Below are positions 1-10,600 of a DNA stretch of 64,000 nt, one piece after another. The stretch is from Rhizobium sp. Pop5. Its GTDB lineage: Bacteria > Pseudomonadota > Alphaproteobacteria > Rhizobiales > Rhizobiaceae. Both the position numbers and the translations under genes were made by a program. Numbering within the stretch: the first letter of the stretch is position 1; each line of letters begins with the position of its first letter. The notes below the pieces were generated by a model that had not been told where the DNA came from, searched no databases, and was given only the letters and a program-made list of their open reading frames with translations. The stretch covers positions 124,001 through 188,000 of the forward strand of contig NZ_CP099398.1 in assembly GCF_024721175.1 (NCBI RefSeq). Reading direction: 5' to 3'.

Positions 1-702
1 TTCGGGCTACGTGACGTCGCCATACGCCATCAATGGCGCGGCCAATCACGCGCAGGGCGGTGCCGAGATGGCGACGTGGCTGGCGGAAAAAATAGGAAAG
101 AAGGGCAATATCCTTCTCGTTTCTGGTATTCCCGGTTTCGCTTCTTCGGACAGCTTTGACAAAGCGGCTAAGGAAGCACTTGCTAAGTACCCCGACATAA
201 AGATCGTCGGTGAAGTTGCAGGGAAGTGGACCGACCAGGTGGCCCAGGTCGAAGTTCAGAAGTTTCTTGCGACGAACCCGACGAAGATTGATGGGATCCT
301 CACGCAGGGGGCCCAAGAGAACGGCGTTCTCAACGCAATGCTGCAGTCAGGTCGAGACATGATCCCGATTACTCTCGGGGGGAAGCTTCCGCCGCGTGCT
401 ACTGGCGCAAGAACCCCGAGTTTGTGGACAGGAGTTTCCATATTTGGCCGCCGCGTCGCGAGATGCAACAGATGTGGGAGATCATGCTCCGCACATTGGA
501 GGGACAAGGCCCTAAGGTTCAGTCCTTCCTTCGACCCGTCTTGCCTTACACCATCGATGAAGTCCGCGCGGCGATACCAGAAGATTGCGACTTGAACTCG
601 ACAGACTTCGTGGAGCCCAAGGCGGACGGGTGGTTTCCTGCTGCGATTGCTGCAGACTACTTCGAACGCCCGGCTGATCCCTGGAAGCCTGTGTCGAAGT
701 GA
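1..702 (+). pseudogene. Ribose-type ABC periplasmic binding protein, 5' partial, frameshifted
   Basis: C-terminal two thirds of a periplasmic sugar-type binding protein (RbsB/TorT-like fold); the start lies before the window. It is closely similar throughout to the binding proteins at 19277 and 33720: all share the blocks GFASSDSFD, GKWTDQVAQVEVQKFLA, WPPR and RTLEGQGPK. The frame breaks in a run of six G at 377-382; the paralogues read LGGEASAACYW here, and one extra G would restore exactly that continuation (E-A-S-A-A-C-Y-W) into the second frame, which ends at 702. It lies upstream of an ATPase and two permeases, so it is the expected solute receptor of that importer. Either a true pseudogene or a homopolymer error; no other lesion is visible. 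Confidence 0.85.
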
Positions 703-709
703 AACTGTT

Positions 710-737
710 CTGCCCGGTGGGTCTTGCCACCGGACAG
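710..737 (+). terminator. Intercistronic hairpin after binding-protein gene
   Basis: Inverted repeat CTGCCCGGTGG / CCACCGGACAG with a 6-nt loop and one mismatch, placed 8 nt after the stop codon of the binding-protein gene and before the ATPase gene. No T-run follows, so it is more probably an mRNA-stabilising or attenuating hairpin that keeps binding-protein message above transporter message than a full terminator. A hairpin of the same kind sits at the same place in the second importer operon (42455-42480). Confidence 0.5.
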
Positions 738-793
738 AAGTTTCTCTTGTGGGAGGACCGCCTCGCGCGGCCGTTGGGATTAGAGGATCTCCG

Positions 794-2347
794 ATGCAAA
801 ACCAAACTACGATCAAGTTGATCAATGTTGCCAAGTCTTTCGGCGAGACTAAGGCCTTAAAGAAGTGTGATTTTGAAGCCCGGGCCGGAGAAGTGCACGC
901 CATCGTCGGAGAGAATGGAAGTGGCAAAAGCACGATGGCGAAGATCATGTCTGGAGTGTTGCACCCAGATTCCGGGAGCGTTTCGGTCCTTGGAGAAGAG
1001 ATTTCGACTCCGACTGACGCCAAGCGCATCGGGCTGACAACGATCTTCCAGGAAGTGCTGGTGGCCGACGAGGCCAGTGTATTGGAAAACCTGTATGTCG
1101 GGCGCGACGGCATCTTCCGCTCGCAGGGCGGCAGTGGTCGGCGTACCGAGGCTGAGGAGATCCTGAAACGCCTCGTCGGCAAGCCCGTGGATCTCGATCA
1201 GAACGTTGGGGCATTGCCTCTGAGCGTCAAGCAATGGATAGTTATTGCGCGAGCGGTCTTGCGCAGGCCGAAGGTCCTCATCCTCGATGAATCGTCTGCG
1301 GCATTAGACCTCGATTCCACGATCCGCCTCCACGAGGAAATTGATCGTCTCCGTAGGGAAGGTGCGACCGTGCTGATCGTAACGCATCGGATCGCTGAAC
1401 TTGTCCGCATCGCCGATCGAGCCACGATCCTTCGCGACGGCGTCACCATTGGTACGCTCGAGAAGCATGAAATAACTGAAGAGAACCTGCTTTCAATGAT
1501 GACGCCCGCGGACCGAAACGCAAGCGACGCGAAGGCGTACGAATCAAAGCAAGTAGGCGCCGCCGCGCCGGCCGTGGTAGCGGTAAGAGACCTCGTTACT
1601 CACAGCGCGGCAGCGCCCTTCGATTTCGATCTACCGAAAGGAGCGATCATCGGTGTTGCAGGACTCGACGGGCAGGGGCAGGACGCTTTCGTACGCGCCG
1701 TTGCGGGTATCATCCAGCCTTTTGGTGGTAATGTCCAAGTCTGGTCATCCAGCACCGAGAGAATGAAAAAGGTCGCATCGCTCGAAGACGCTACCAAAGC
1801 AGGAATCTCGTATATTTCCGGCGACCGCAAGCGTGAAGGTATCTTCCCTCAGCAGAGCATCTTCGAAAATCTTGCCATCGGCGTCTATCGCAAGAACCTC
1901 GGTCCTCTTGGTATAATCAATAAGGCCGGCCTCAAACCCATGTTCAAACGCGAGGTGGATCGGCTCCGGATTAAGATTGGAAGTCCGGCGAACAAGATCA
2001 CCTCACTGTCGGGCGGAAATCAGCAAAAAGTTTTGATCGGCCGTGCCTTTGCAAACGAACCGTCCGTCATCGTCCTTAACGATCCCGCTCGCGGTGTCGA
2101 CCTCGGAACGAAGCGCGATCTCTACCGCGAACTGCGCCTGTTCACGGAGAAGGGTGGCAGCGTGATTTATCTATCAAGCGAAATCGAAGAGTTCATCGGC
2201 TTTGCGGACCGCGTCGACGTCTTCTTTGCTGGAAGGCTTTTCCGGTCGCTAGCAGGCGAGGACATAGCGGAAGAGCCAATCTTGGCCGCAATGTTTGGAA
2301 AATCGCCAAACGCCTCCATCGAGTTCGATCTGGAAAGGACTGCATGA
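794..2347 (+). CDS. Ribose-type ABC importer, fused duplicated ATPase (RbsA/XylG family)
   Basis: Cytoplasmic energising subunit of a sugar-type importer, 517 aa with two tandem nucleotide-binding domains, the normal length of the RbsA/MglA/XylG family. The first domain has Walker A GENGSGKS (about residue 38), Walker B VLILDES and a switch histidine in VTHR. The second has the degenerate Walker A GLDGQGQD and a good signature SLSGGNQQKV, the usual asymmetry of this family. The first signature is degenerate (LSVKQ). Start chosen at ATG 794, which follows GAGG; in-frame codons upstream run through the intercistronic hairpin. It overlaps the next gene by ATGA, so it is translationally coupled to the permeases. 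Substrate unknown. Confidence 0.93.
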   Translation: MQNQTTIKLINVAKSFGETKALKKCDFEARAGEVHAIVGENGSGKSTMAKIMSGVLHPDSGSVSVLGEEISTPTDAKRIGLTTIFQEVLVADEASVLENLYVGRDGIFRSQGGSGRRTEAEEILKRLVGKPVDLDQNVGALPLSVKQWIVIARAVLRRPKVLILDESSAALDLDSTIRLHEEIDRLRREGATVLIVTHRIAELVRIADRATILRDGVTIGTLEKHEITEENLLSMMTPADRNASDAKAYESKQVGAAAPAVVAVRDLVTHSAAAPFDFDLPKGAIIGVAGLDGQGQDAFVRAVAGIIQPFGGNVQVWSSSTERMKKVASLEDATKAGISYISGDRKREGIFPQQSIFENLAIGVYRKNLGPLGIINKAGLKPMFKREVDRLRIKIGSPANKITSLSGGNQQKVLIGRAFANEPSVIVLNDPARGVDLGTKRDLYRELRLFTEKGGSVIYLSSEIEEFIGFADRVDVFFAGRLFRSLAGEDIAEEPILAAMFGKSPNASIEFDLERTA

Positions 2348-3318
2348 TGTCTGGAATCGCATTCCGTCAAATCACCCAGGACCGTTCCCTCTTCGTGCCG
2401 GCCGGCCTATTCATTGTCCTTTTGGTCGCCGTTGCCCTACGCGGACACGGGCTATTCACGAACAACGGCCTCGCAGGTGCAATCCTTGTCGCCACGCCCT
2501 TGATTCTAACGGCGCTTGCCCTCACCCCCATTGTCATGGCGGGTCGTGGAGCAGTGGACCTTTCAGTTGGCCCCTTGATGGGGTTCATCAACGTTACCCT
2601 TATTACCTGGCTTGTGGGTAACGGAATTACCAACCCTATCGCAGTGATAGTATGGGCAGTCGGCCTGGGAGCGGCATTCCAGCTACTCCAGGCGCTGGTT
2701 ATCATTTATGTGCGTGTCGCTCCGATAATCGTTACGCTGTCGGGTTTTCTTGTCCTCTCCGGGTTGAACCTGATGGTGATGTCCCGACCGGGTGGAGTCG
2801 CGCCCGACTGGATGCTTAGCTGGGGGGCGGGGACCGACATCATGTCACCTGTTTTGCTGTTGCTGGTTGCAGCGTATGCATTATGGCTCCTTCTCAGGGG
2901 GACTATGTTTTACCGCAACCTTCGCATGACGGGTGCGGATGAGCGCATGGCGTATACGAGCGGCGTTCGAGTGGACGCAGTCCGCATCATCGCCCACGTT
3001 GTTGGTGGAGCATTCGCTGGACTTGCCGCCCTCAGCTACACGGCGCTGATCTCCTCTGGTGATCCGACGCAGGGCAGCACCTACACCCTTCAGGCTGTTA
3101 CGGCCCTGGTTCTCGGAGGTGCGAGCCTCTCCGGTGGTCGTGGTGGAGCACTTGGATCTACGCTTGGCGCGATCAACATGTTCCTCATCTCCTATCTCCT
3201 CTCCACCTTCAACTTCGGCACGGTTTCGGGGTTCGTTACCCAGATGGCATTCGGCTTAATCCTCGTCGGATCACTTCTCGTGAACGTCTTTGTCATCAGT
3301 CGCCGCGCGGTTGTGTAA
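2344..3318 (+). CDS. ABC importer inner-membrane permease (RbsC family)
   Basis: Integral membrane subunit, 324 aa, with about eight to ten hydrophobic segments and the BPD_transp_2 family hallmark late in the protein (TALVLGGASLSGGRGGALGS), typical of ribose/xylose/AI-2 permeases. The start ATG overlaps the stop of the ATPase gene (ATGATG). Paired with a second, different permease immediately downstream, so the channel is probably a heterodimer rather than the RbsC homodimer. A paralogous pair occurs at 44047-45992. Confidence 0.92.
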   Translation: MMSGIAFRQITQDRSLFVPAGLFIVLLVAVALRGHGLFTNNGLAGAILVATPLILTALALTPIVMAGRGAVDLSVGPLMGFINVTLITWLVGNGITNPIAVIVWAVGLGAAFQLLQALVIIYVRVAPIIVTLSGFLVLSGLNLMVMSRPGGVAPDWMLSWGAGTDIMSPVLLLLVAAYALWLLLRGTMFYRNLRMTGADERMAYTSGVRVDAVRIIAHVVGGAFAGLAALSYTALISSGDPTQGSTYTLQAVTALVLGGASLSGGRGGALGSTLGAINMFLISYLLSTFNFGTVSGFVTQMAFGLILVGSLLVNVFVISRRAVV

Positions 3319-3329
3319 GGAGCAAGATA

Positions 3330-4349
3330 ATGGTCGCGACAGTTATGAATTCCGAAATCAAATCGGCTCAGAAGTCTAACCCGCTCAAGGCTCATCGGAG
3401 CATCGTCATTGGCTTTGTTCTTCTGGCCTCTCTCTTAGCACTCGGTGCATTGCTGGTCCCCGGCTTCGTATCATCCCAAAACGCGCGTTCAATCCTTCTT
3501 CTCGCAGCGTTTCTGGGGCTTGCCTCCATTGGCCAGACCCTGTGCGCTCTGGTCGGTGCGCTCGATCTTTCGATACCATATATTATTGGAGGCGCGAACA
3601 TCCTCCTTCCCAGCCTTATGGTCGCAGGTATTCCCGCTCCCCTCGCGATGCTGGTTGTCATGCTCCTCGGTGCGCTTGTCGGGGCCGCCAATGGCGCCCT
3701 GAGCTTCCGTCTCCAAGGGCAAGCGCTGATCATGTCGCTCGGAGTTGGCTTCGCGGCCGTCGGTGCGGTCCAGATCTACACCTCACTCGGCTCGGCGTTT
3801 GGTGGTACAGTGTTTGCTCCGGTACCCGAATGGCTGAGGAACATTTCGGCGTTCAACGGAAAGTTTTTCGGCCTGTCGCTGCCTCCGGTCATCGTGATCT
3901 GGGCTATCGTCGCCATCGCGCTTGGATGGTTCATGTACAACACCTGGTTTGGCCGCAGCATTTACGCCGTCGGCGGAAGCCGGACGGCGGCCGCCCGCCT
4001 CGGAATCTCCGAATTCAAGGTCTGGACCGTCATCCATAGCGTCAGCGGTGCCATGTCTGCAATCACGGGCATGCTGCTACTAGGGTTTTCCGGTGGTGGC
4101 TTCGTCGGCGTGGGCGACCCTTATCTTTTCACCACCGTAGCAGCGGTGGTGATTGGAGGGACGTCGCTTCTTGGTGGGGCGGGCGGCTATGGCGCGACAG
4201 TGCTCGGTGTTCTTGTCCTGACTGTACTGACCTCGCTTCTAGTTGGCCTCGGACTGAACTTTCCGGCGCAGCAGGCTGTCGTCGGTCTGCTCATCGTTCC
4301 GATGGTCGCGATATACGCACGGTCACCACACATTCGAAATCAGATATGA
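3330..4349 (+). CDS. ABC importer inner-membrane permease, second subunit (RbsC family)
   Basis: 339 aa, polytopic membrane protein with an N-terminal cytoplasmic stretch of about 25 residues and the late family motif VVIGGTSLLGGAGGYGATVLG. Start ATG 3330 follows AAGGAG with good spacing, 11 nt after the preceding stop. Its order (binding protein - ATPase - permease - permease - dehydrogenase) indicates one operon. Family assignment is secure, substrate unknown. Confidence 0.92.
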   Translation: MVATVMNSEIKSAQKSNPLKAHRSIVIGFVLLASLLALGALLVPGFVSSQNARSILLLAAFLGLASIGQTLCALVGALDLSIPYIIGGANILLPSLMVAGIPAPLAMLVVMLLGALVGAANGALSFRLQGQALIMSLGVGFAAVGAVQIYTSLGSAFGGTVFAPVPEWLRNISAFNGKFFGLSLPPVIVIWAIVAIALGWFMYNTWFGRSIYAVGGSRTAAARLGISEFKVWTVIHSVSGAMSAITGMLLLGFSGGGFVGVGDPYLFTTVAAVVIGGTSLLGGAGGYGATVLGVLVLTVLTSLLVGLGLNFPAQQAVVGLLIVPMVAIYARSPHIRNQI

Positions 4350-4372
4350 TCAATGCATAGAAAGGAAGATCC

Positions 4373-5860
4373 ATGGCAATCTCCAGCACCCTGCTAGGCC
4401 GTTTAAAGGACCAGACTCTCGTTCGCGAGCAGATGCTGGTTGGAGGAAAGTGGTCGAGCGAAGGGGTAAACGGCACACGCATCAACGTGCTAAACCCCTC
4501 CACGATGGACGTCCTTGCCTCTTTGCCTAGCGCTGGCCTTGCTGAAGTGCGAGCCTCTATCGATGCTGCAAAGGCTGCACAGAAGAAGTGGGCTAAGGTT
4601 TCGGCGAAGGAACGCTCGCTGATCATGCGGAAGTTCTACGAAGAGGTGGTAGCTAACGCTGAAGACCTGGCCGTAATTCTGACATCGGAAATGGGCAAGC
4701 CACTGGCGGAAGCGCGTGGCGAGATTGCTTACGGCGCTTCCTACATCGAATGGTTCGGTGAGGAAGCCAAGCGTGTCTATGGTGACACCATTCCAGGTCA
4801 CCAGGCCGACAAGCGACTGCTTGTCATCAAGCAGCCGGTTGGCGTTGTGGCCGCCATCGCTCCTTGGAACTTTCCGTCGGCGATGGTGTGCCGCAAGATC
4901 GCGCCGGCGCTCGCGTCCGGCTGCGCGATCGTATTCAAGCCTGCTGCCGAGACTCCGTTATCGGCGCTTGCATTGGCGATCCTCGCGGAGCGTGCCGGAA
5001 TACCCGATGGCTTGTTCAGCGTCCTCCCGACGGATAATGCAAGAATGTTTGGCGAGGAGGTCTGCTCCAACCCGGTCGTCAAGAAACTGACCTTCACCGG
5101 TTCGACCGAAGTTGGCCGTATCTTGATGGCGCAAGGCGCCCAGAAGATCATGAAGCTGAGCCTGGAACTCGGCGGCAATGCGCCGTTTATCGTTTTCGAC
5201 GATGCAGATCTCGACCAGGCGGTCGAGGGGGCTATGCTTTCTAAGTTTCGTAACGCGGGTCAAACCTGCGTGTGCGCGAACCGTATTTACGTACAGAGCG
5301 GGATCCATGACAGGTTCGTCGAGAAGCTGGCAATGCGCGTGAGTGCCTTGCAGGTTCTTGACGGGTTTGAGAGCGGGGCGACGATCGGCCCGTTGATCAA
5401 CGATGAAGCGGTAGCAAAGCTCTATGGTCATATCGATGACGCTGTGACCAAGGGTGCGACTGTCGTGGTTGGTGGTGACCGCGATGCTCGCGGAGGCACG
5501 TTCGTCCAACCAACGCTTCTCTCGGGTGCCACAAAGGATATGAAGGTTGCGCGTGAGGAAACCTTCGCGCCTCTGGCTCCGGTGTTCAAGTTCGATACTG
5601 TCGAGGAAGTCATCGAACTCGCGAACGATACGGAATTCGGCTTGGCAGCCTACTTTTTCGCCAACGACCTCAGGAACGTTTGGAAGGTCACAGAGGCGCT
5701 GGAATACGGCATGGTTGGCGTGAACACGGGTCTGATTTCCACCGAATTAGCGCCATTCGGCGGCGTCAAGCAATCCGGCTTCGGCCGAGAGGGCTCAAAG
5801 TACGGAATGGATGACTTCTTATCCATGAAATACGTCTGCATGGGCGGGATCGGCGCATAG
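4373..5860 (+). CDS. NAD(P)-dependent aldehyde dehydrogenase, succinate-semialdehyde type
   Basis: 495 aa ALDH-superfamily enzyme oxidising an aldehyde to the acid in the cytoplasm. The general-base glutamate is in LELGGNAPF and the catalytic cysteine in GQTCVCANR; APWNFPSAM and FTGSTEVG are the cofactor-binding blocks. The sequence is closest in style to GabD-type succinate/glutarate-semialdehyde dehydrogenases (first residues of the fold EQMLVGGKW, end LSMKYVC). ATG 4373 follows AAGGAAG. It is the last gene of the importer operon, 23 nt after the permease, so the imported or derived compound probably passes through an aldehyde. The exact substrate could be another semialdehyde. Confidence 0.9.
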   Translation: MAISSTLLGRLKDQTLVREQMLVGGKWSSEGVNGTRINVLNPSTMDVLASLPSAGLAEVRASIDAAKAAQKKWAKVSAKERSLIMRKFYEEVVANAEDLAVILTSEMGKPLAEARGEIAYGASYIEWFGEEAKRVYGDTIPGHQADKRLLVIKQPVGVVAAIAPWNFPSAMVCRKIAPALASGCAIVFKPAAETPLSALALAILAERAGIPDGLFSVLPTDNARMFGEEVCSNPVVKKLTFTGSTEVGRILMAQGAQKIMKLSLELGGNAPFIVFDDADLDQAVEGAMLSKFRNAGQTCVCANRIYVQSGIHDRFVEKLAMRVSALQVLDGFESGATIGPLINDEAVAKLYGHIDDAVTKGATVVVGGDRDARGGTFVQPTLLSGATKDMKVAREETFAPLAPVFKFDTVEEVIELANDTEFGLAAYFFANDLRNVWKVTEALEYGMVGVNTGLISTELAPFGGVKQSGFGREGSKYGMDDFLSMKYVCMGGIGA

Positions 5861-6389
5861 CGATCGCCCAAGGGTCGCTCGCCGACTGAACTTAAAGGGG
5901 GAGAGGTCTGTTGAATAGAGGCAGGACAGCAACATCCTCTCCGCCGGTTGCGAGGTCTCAAAAGGCTGGACTTTTCTAGAGGTTTCGCGGGAGCTGTCCT
6001 ACGGATCTTCCCTTCCGACCCCTTCTGGGGCCGGCCTTGCAGACGAGATTTCTGCCTGTCTTTTCGATTGTCGATCCTTCCGCCAATGCCCTACAAGGTA
6101 AGTCTTTCCCAGATAGCTTGTAGCCTTCGAAGAGGTAACACGACATGAACGAGCTGTTGCACCGTGGCGTTGTCGTTTCAACGTATCGGAGTCCTGAGCA
6201 GGAGCATGATCACCACCCGATCGATGCACGCGTTCGTCCTGAAATCGATCAGGCCGACGATGCTGCACGTGCCAGCGTGGAGGGTCAAGCGAAAGCCATT
6301 CGCGTCAACCAGCGACGCGTCAAGGTGTAGTTGTCGGCGGCCGCACCCTCAGTGTCGGTTTGACGTAGCCGCCGATCTTCGCCGGCGCC
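5861..6389. other. Intergenic, no gene recognised
   Basis: Non-coding stretch between the dehydrogenase and the mobile-element region. Short open frames on either strand lack a credible start, composition or family resemblance. The right part adjoins the truncated group II intron reverse transcriptase and is probably scar sequence of earlier insertions. Confidence 0.5.
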
Positions 6390-6900
6390 AGGCCTTTATG
6401 GTAGATCCGGATGCGTCCGGGTCATCCAGACGTCAAACGCGTAATGCAGGAAGAGATTCGATAGGATCGGGCTGACCACGCCCCCTTGCGGGGTACCACG
6501 CATCCGCTCAATGACTTCTCCGTTCTTTTCCATAGGCGCGGTCAACCATCTTTCGATGTAGAGCAGAGCCCAGTTGCATTTAACGTCTTTTCTGACCGTC
6601 TTCAGCAAGAGATCATGCGGAAGATTGTCGAACAGCTTTGATGTCGGATTCCGGATCAATCATCTGCTTGACCACCATCTGCGCGATCCGATCACTGACC
6701 GCCGGTTCCAGATCTTGTAGAGATTTCTCGCAAGGTCTTTGTCAAACATCTCCAGGGTCTCACCGTCCACCCGGCTGCACCACGGTTGGCTTTGACCGCT
6801 TTGTAAGCTTCGTACACTTGCCGCTTCTCAATCCGAAACGGCTTGTCTGTCGTACCTATCGAAGTCATCCTGTTTCCAGTTGTTCCAAACAATACGACCA
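6390..6900 (-). pseudogene. ltrA: Group II intron reverse transcriptase/maturase remnant
   Basis: Remains of an intron-encoded protein. The N-terminal piece (about 6692-6870) carries KRQVYEAYKAVKANRGAAG, the start of RT domain 0, and the second piece (6396-6659) carries LFDNLPHDLLLKTVRK, ALLYIERWLTAP and RGTPQGGVVSPILSNLFLHYAFD, which are RT blocks around the conserved RGTPQGG motif. The central part of the finger domain between them is deleted, reading frames shift, and the gene is cut just before the YADD active-site block (after TRTHPDLP). It cannot encode an active enzyme. The structured 5' part of the intron RNA continues at 6901-7170 and, beyond the IS21 insertion, at 9469-9660. Confidence 0.85.
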
Positions 6901-7170
6901 CCTGATCCGATCCCTTTGCTCCGGCCCCATTACAGGGCCCTCAACGCTCATACGGATCGGTCCGCCCCAGTCTCCTGCATCGGTACTCTCGCCTTACGGT
7001 TTCTCCGCTTGGGCTTCTCCCTTGGCATCAGGAGCCTGGTTCCTGCAGTTCCGGGTGAAAGCCTGTGTCCAACTCACGCCCCCTCTACGCCGGTCGCCGC
7101 CCGCCCAATCATCAGGCACCCGGCGGACTTGTCCCAGGATTGTCAGTACCGGAGCAATACTCCTCATTAG
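6901..7170 (-). ncRNA. Group II intron RNA, part of domain I (remnant)
   Basis: Read on the minus strand, this non-coding stretch upstream of the reverse-transcriptase remnant has the look of a bacterial group II intron leader, including a stretch ending TACCGATGCAGGAGAC and the block TGTAATGGGGCCGGAGC just before the encoded protein. Such segments are conserved between introns that carry this class of maturase. It is cut by the IS21 element at 7171, and the missing 5' end appears to lie on the other side of that element. Non-functional, since the maturase and 3' domains are missing. Confidence 0.55.
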
Positions 7171-7199
7171 TGCCGTTTGAATCTTCCCCAGGTGCTGCG

Positions 7200-7239
7200 G
7201 CCGCCGGTCTTCCGGGGCGCGCCCCGGAAGACCGGCGGC
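7200..7239. repeat. 40-bp perfect palindrome in the IS21 leader
   Basis: Two 20-bp arms with no spacer, centred between 7219 and 7220, GC-rich (left arm GCCGCCGGTCTTCCGGGGCG). Located about 30 bp inside the left end of the IS21 element and upstream of istA. As RNA it would form a very stable hairpin that could block read-through from outside promoters into istA; as DNA it could be a transposase or host-factor site. Confidence 0.9.
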
Positions 7240-7263
7240 GCGTCATCGCCGATACTCCTTCCG

Positions 7264-9422
<2,159 letters not shown>

Positions 9423-9468
9423 ATGGGGAATTTTACTTCGGCACTTCTGAGGAAAATTCACGCGGCAT

Positions 9469-9660
9469 TGACAAGGATGACGAAACAGTCCTGGTTTCGA
9501 CGACGCTTATATTCATAACGGCGCGTCTTCGGAGGGTTCACTTTCGTTCGTCTTCGGACACGCACCTGCTCGGATCTCGTCCGAACTTTTCATCCGGCGC
9601 TCACCACCACGGCTCTTTACCGCAGCAGCTCGGACTGGTTTGAGACCCGCTCCTGAAAGC
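9469..9660 (-). ncRNA. Group II intron 5' segment beyond IS21 (remnant)
   Basis: Read on the minus strand this stretch holds ACGAACGAAAGTGAACC and, before it, GTGGTGAGCGCCGGATG, the kind of sequence found in the first 200 nt of bacterial group II introns. Together with 6901-7170 it suggests one intron RNA that was interrupted by the IS21 element. The 5' GUGYG boundary is not certain. No protein-coding gene is seen here. Confidence 0.45.
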
Positions 9661-9710
9661 CGATCCCGGAGGGCCATCCTCCATCATTCACGCAGCTTCA
9701 CGTTACGGGG

Positions 9711-10205
9711 TTAGCTCACACTGAACTCCTTCCGTGCCTCTGCAGCACACTTTCGTCGATGAAGATCAGTTTCTCCGGATCGAGGTCCAATTGACCATCG
9801 AACCAGGCGCGCCGGCGCTTCAGGACGTCCGGTCGGTCCTGCTCCAGTGCGTGTGCGGTCTTTTTTAAAGGTCCACCCACGGCTTCGAAGCCAAGCGCCA
9901 AGTGCGCTGCGGCTGATCTTCACCTGCCGCTCGACGGACAAGCGCTCAACCATCTCATCGAGCGTCACATCCCTACGCTCGTTGATCAACGCGACAACGA
10001 ATTCCTCGTGTGCATCCACTGCCGAAGGTCGTCTCCAGCCCTGTGGCCGAGCAGTCAGCTCACCCTCTTTCGCTCTTGCAATCCAGCGGATCGCCGTCGA
10101 AATCCCAACTCCGAAACGAGCCGCAGCCTGTCGAGCCGACATGCCCGCCGCAGACGCTTTCAAAACCCGTATTCGAAGATCATCGCTCAGGGCCTGTCCC
10201 ATCAT
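9711..10205 (-). pseudogene. IS630-family transposase remnant
   Basis: N-terminal half of an IS630 transposase: MGQALSDDLRIRVLKA, helix-turn-helix SARQAAARFGVGISTAIRWI, then RGWTFKK. The frame is lost at an A-run (TTTAAAAAAGACC on the coding strand), the family continuation KTAHALEQDRPDVLKRRRAWFDGQLDLDPEKLIFIDE being in another frame (9716-9901). The protein then stops soon after FIDE, so most of the DDE catalytic half is absent. The slippage could be programmed frameshifting in a live element, but here the truncation makes it inactive. Confidence 0.85.
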
Positions 10206-10600
10206 CCACCTCTTCTCTGTGGAGTTGAATCAGCTTCGATGGACGCCGTCACATCACAATCGATTCATCGATCGCAGGACTTGCTCTAGGTCGCTCGTGG
10301 CGGGGCGAAACTCGGTTGCTGAAAACGATGATGCTCTTCGAACGGCGCCAAATAAAATTTTGCCGGCTGCATCCTCCTTGTAAGCGCGGACGATCCATTG
10401 GACGCCTGACTATCCTTAAAACGTCGTCTTTTTGCATTCGAGACGGGCAGGAAAGGCTTCATTAACCAACGCAACCAATAGGTATTCTCAGCTATGTCAC
10501 AGACCCACAAGATTGATCTGCCGTTCGAATGAATGAAACGGCAATTGGAAGATTTGAGTAGACAAGTCGATCGTCCACCTCACCTAAAAGGTTTGCCTTT
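10206..10600. other. Intergenic, no gene recognised
   Basis: Stretch between the IS630 remnant and the first chemoreceptor gene. No coding frame is convincing. The right-hand third must hold the promoter of the chemoreceptor gene; no clear sigma-70 hexamer pair or repeated operator was identified. Confidence 0.5.

Noticed and set aside
256..1182. 308-codon minus-strand open frame at the left edge
   Set aside because: Antisense to the binding protein and ATPase genes; no domain recognisable.
5999..6330. Overlapping short open frames on both strands at 6.0-6.3 kb
   Set aside because: No start signals or recognisable family; likely insertion scar next to the intron remnant.
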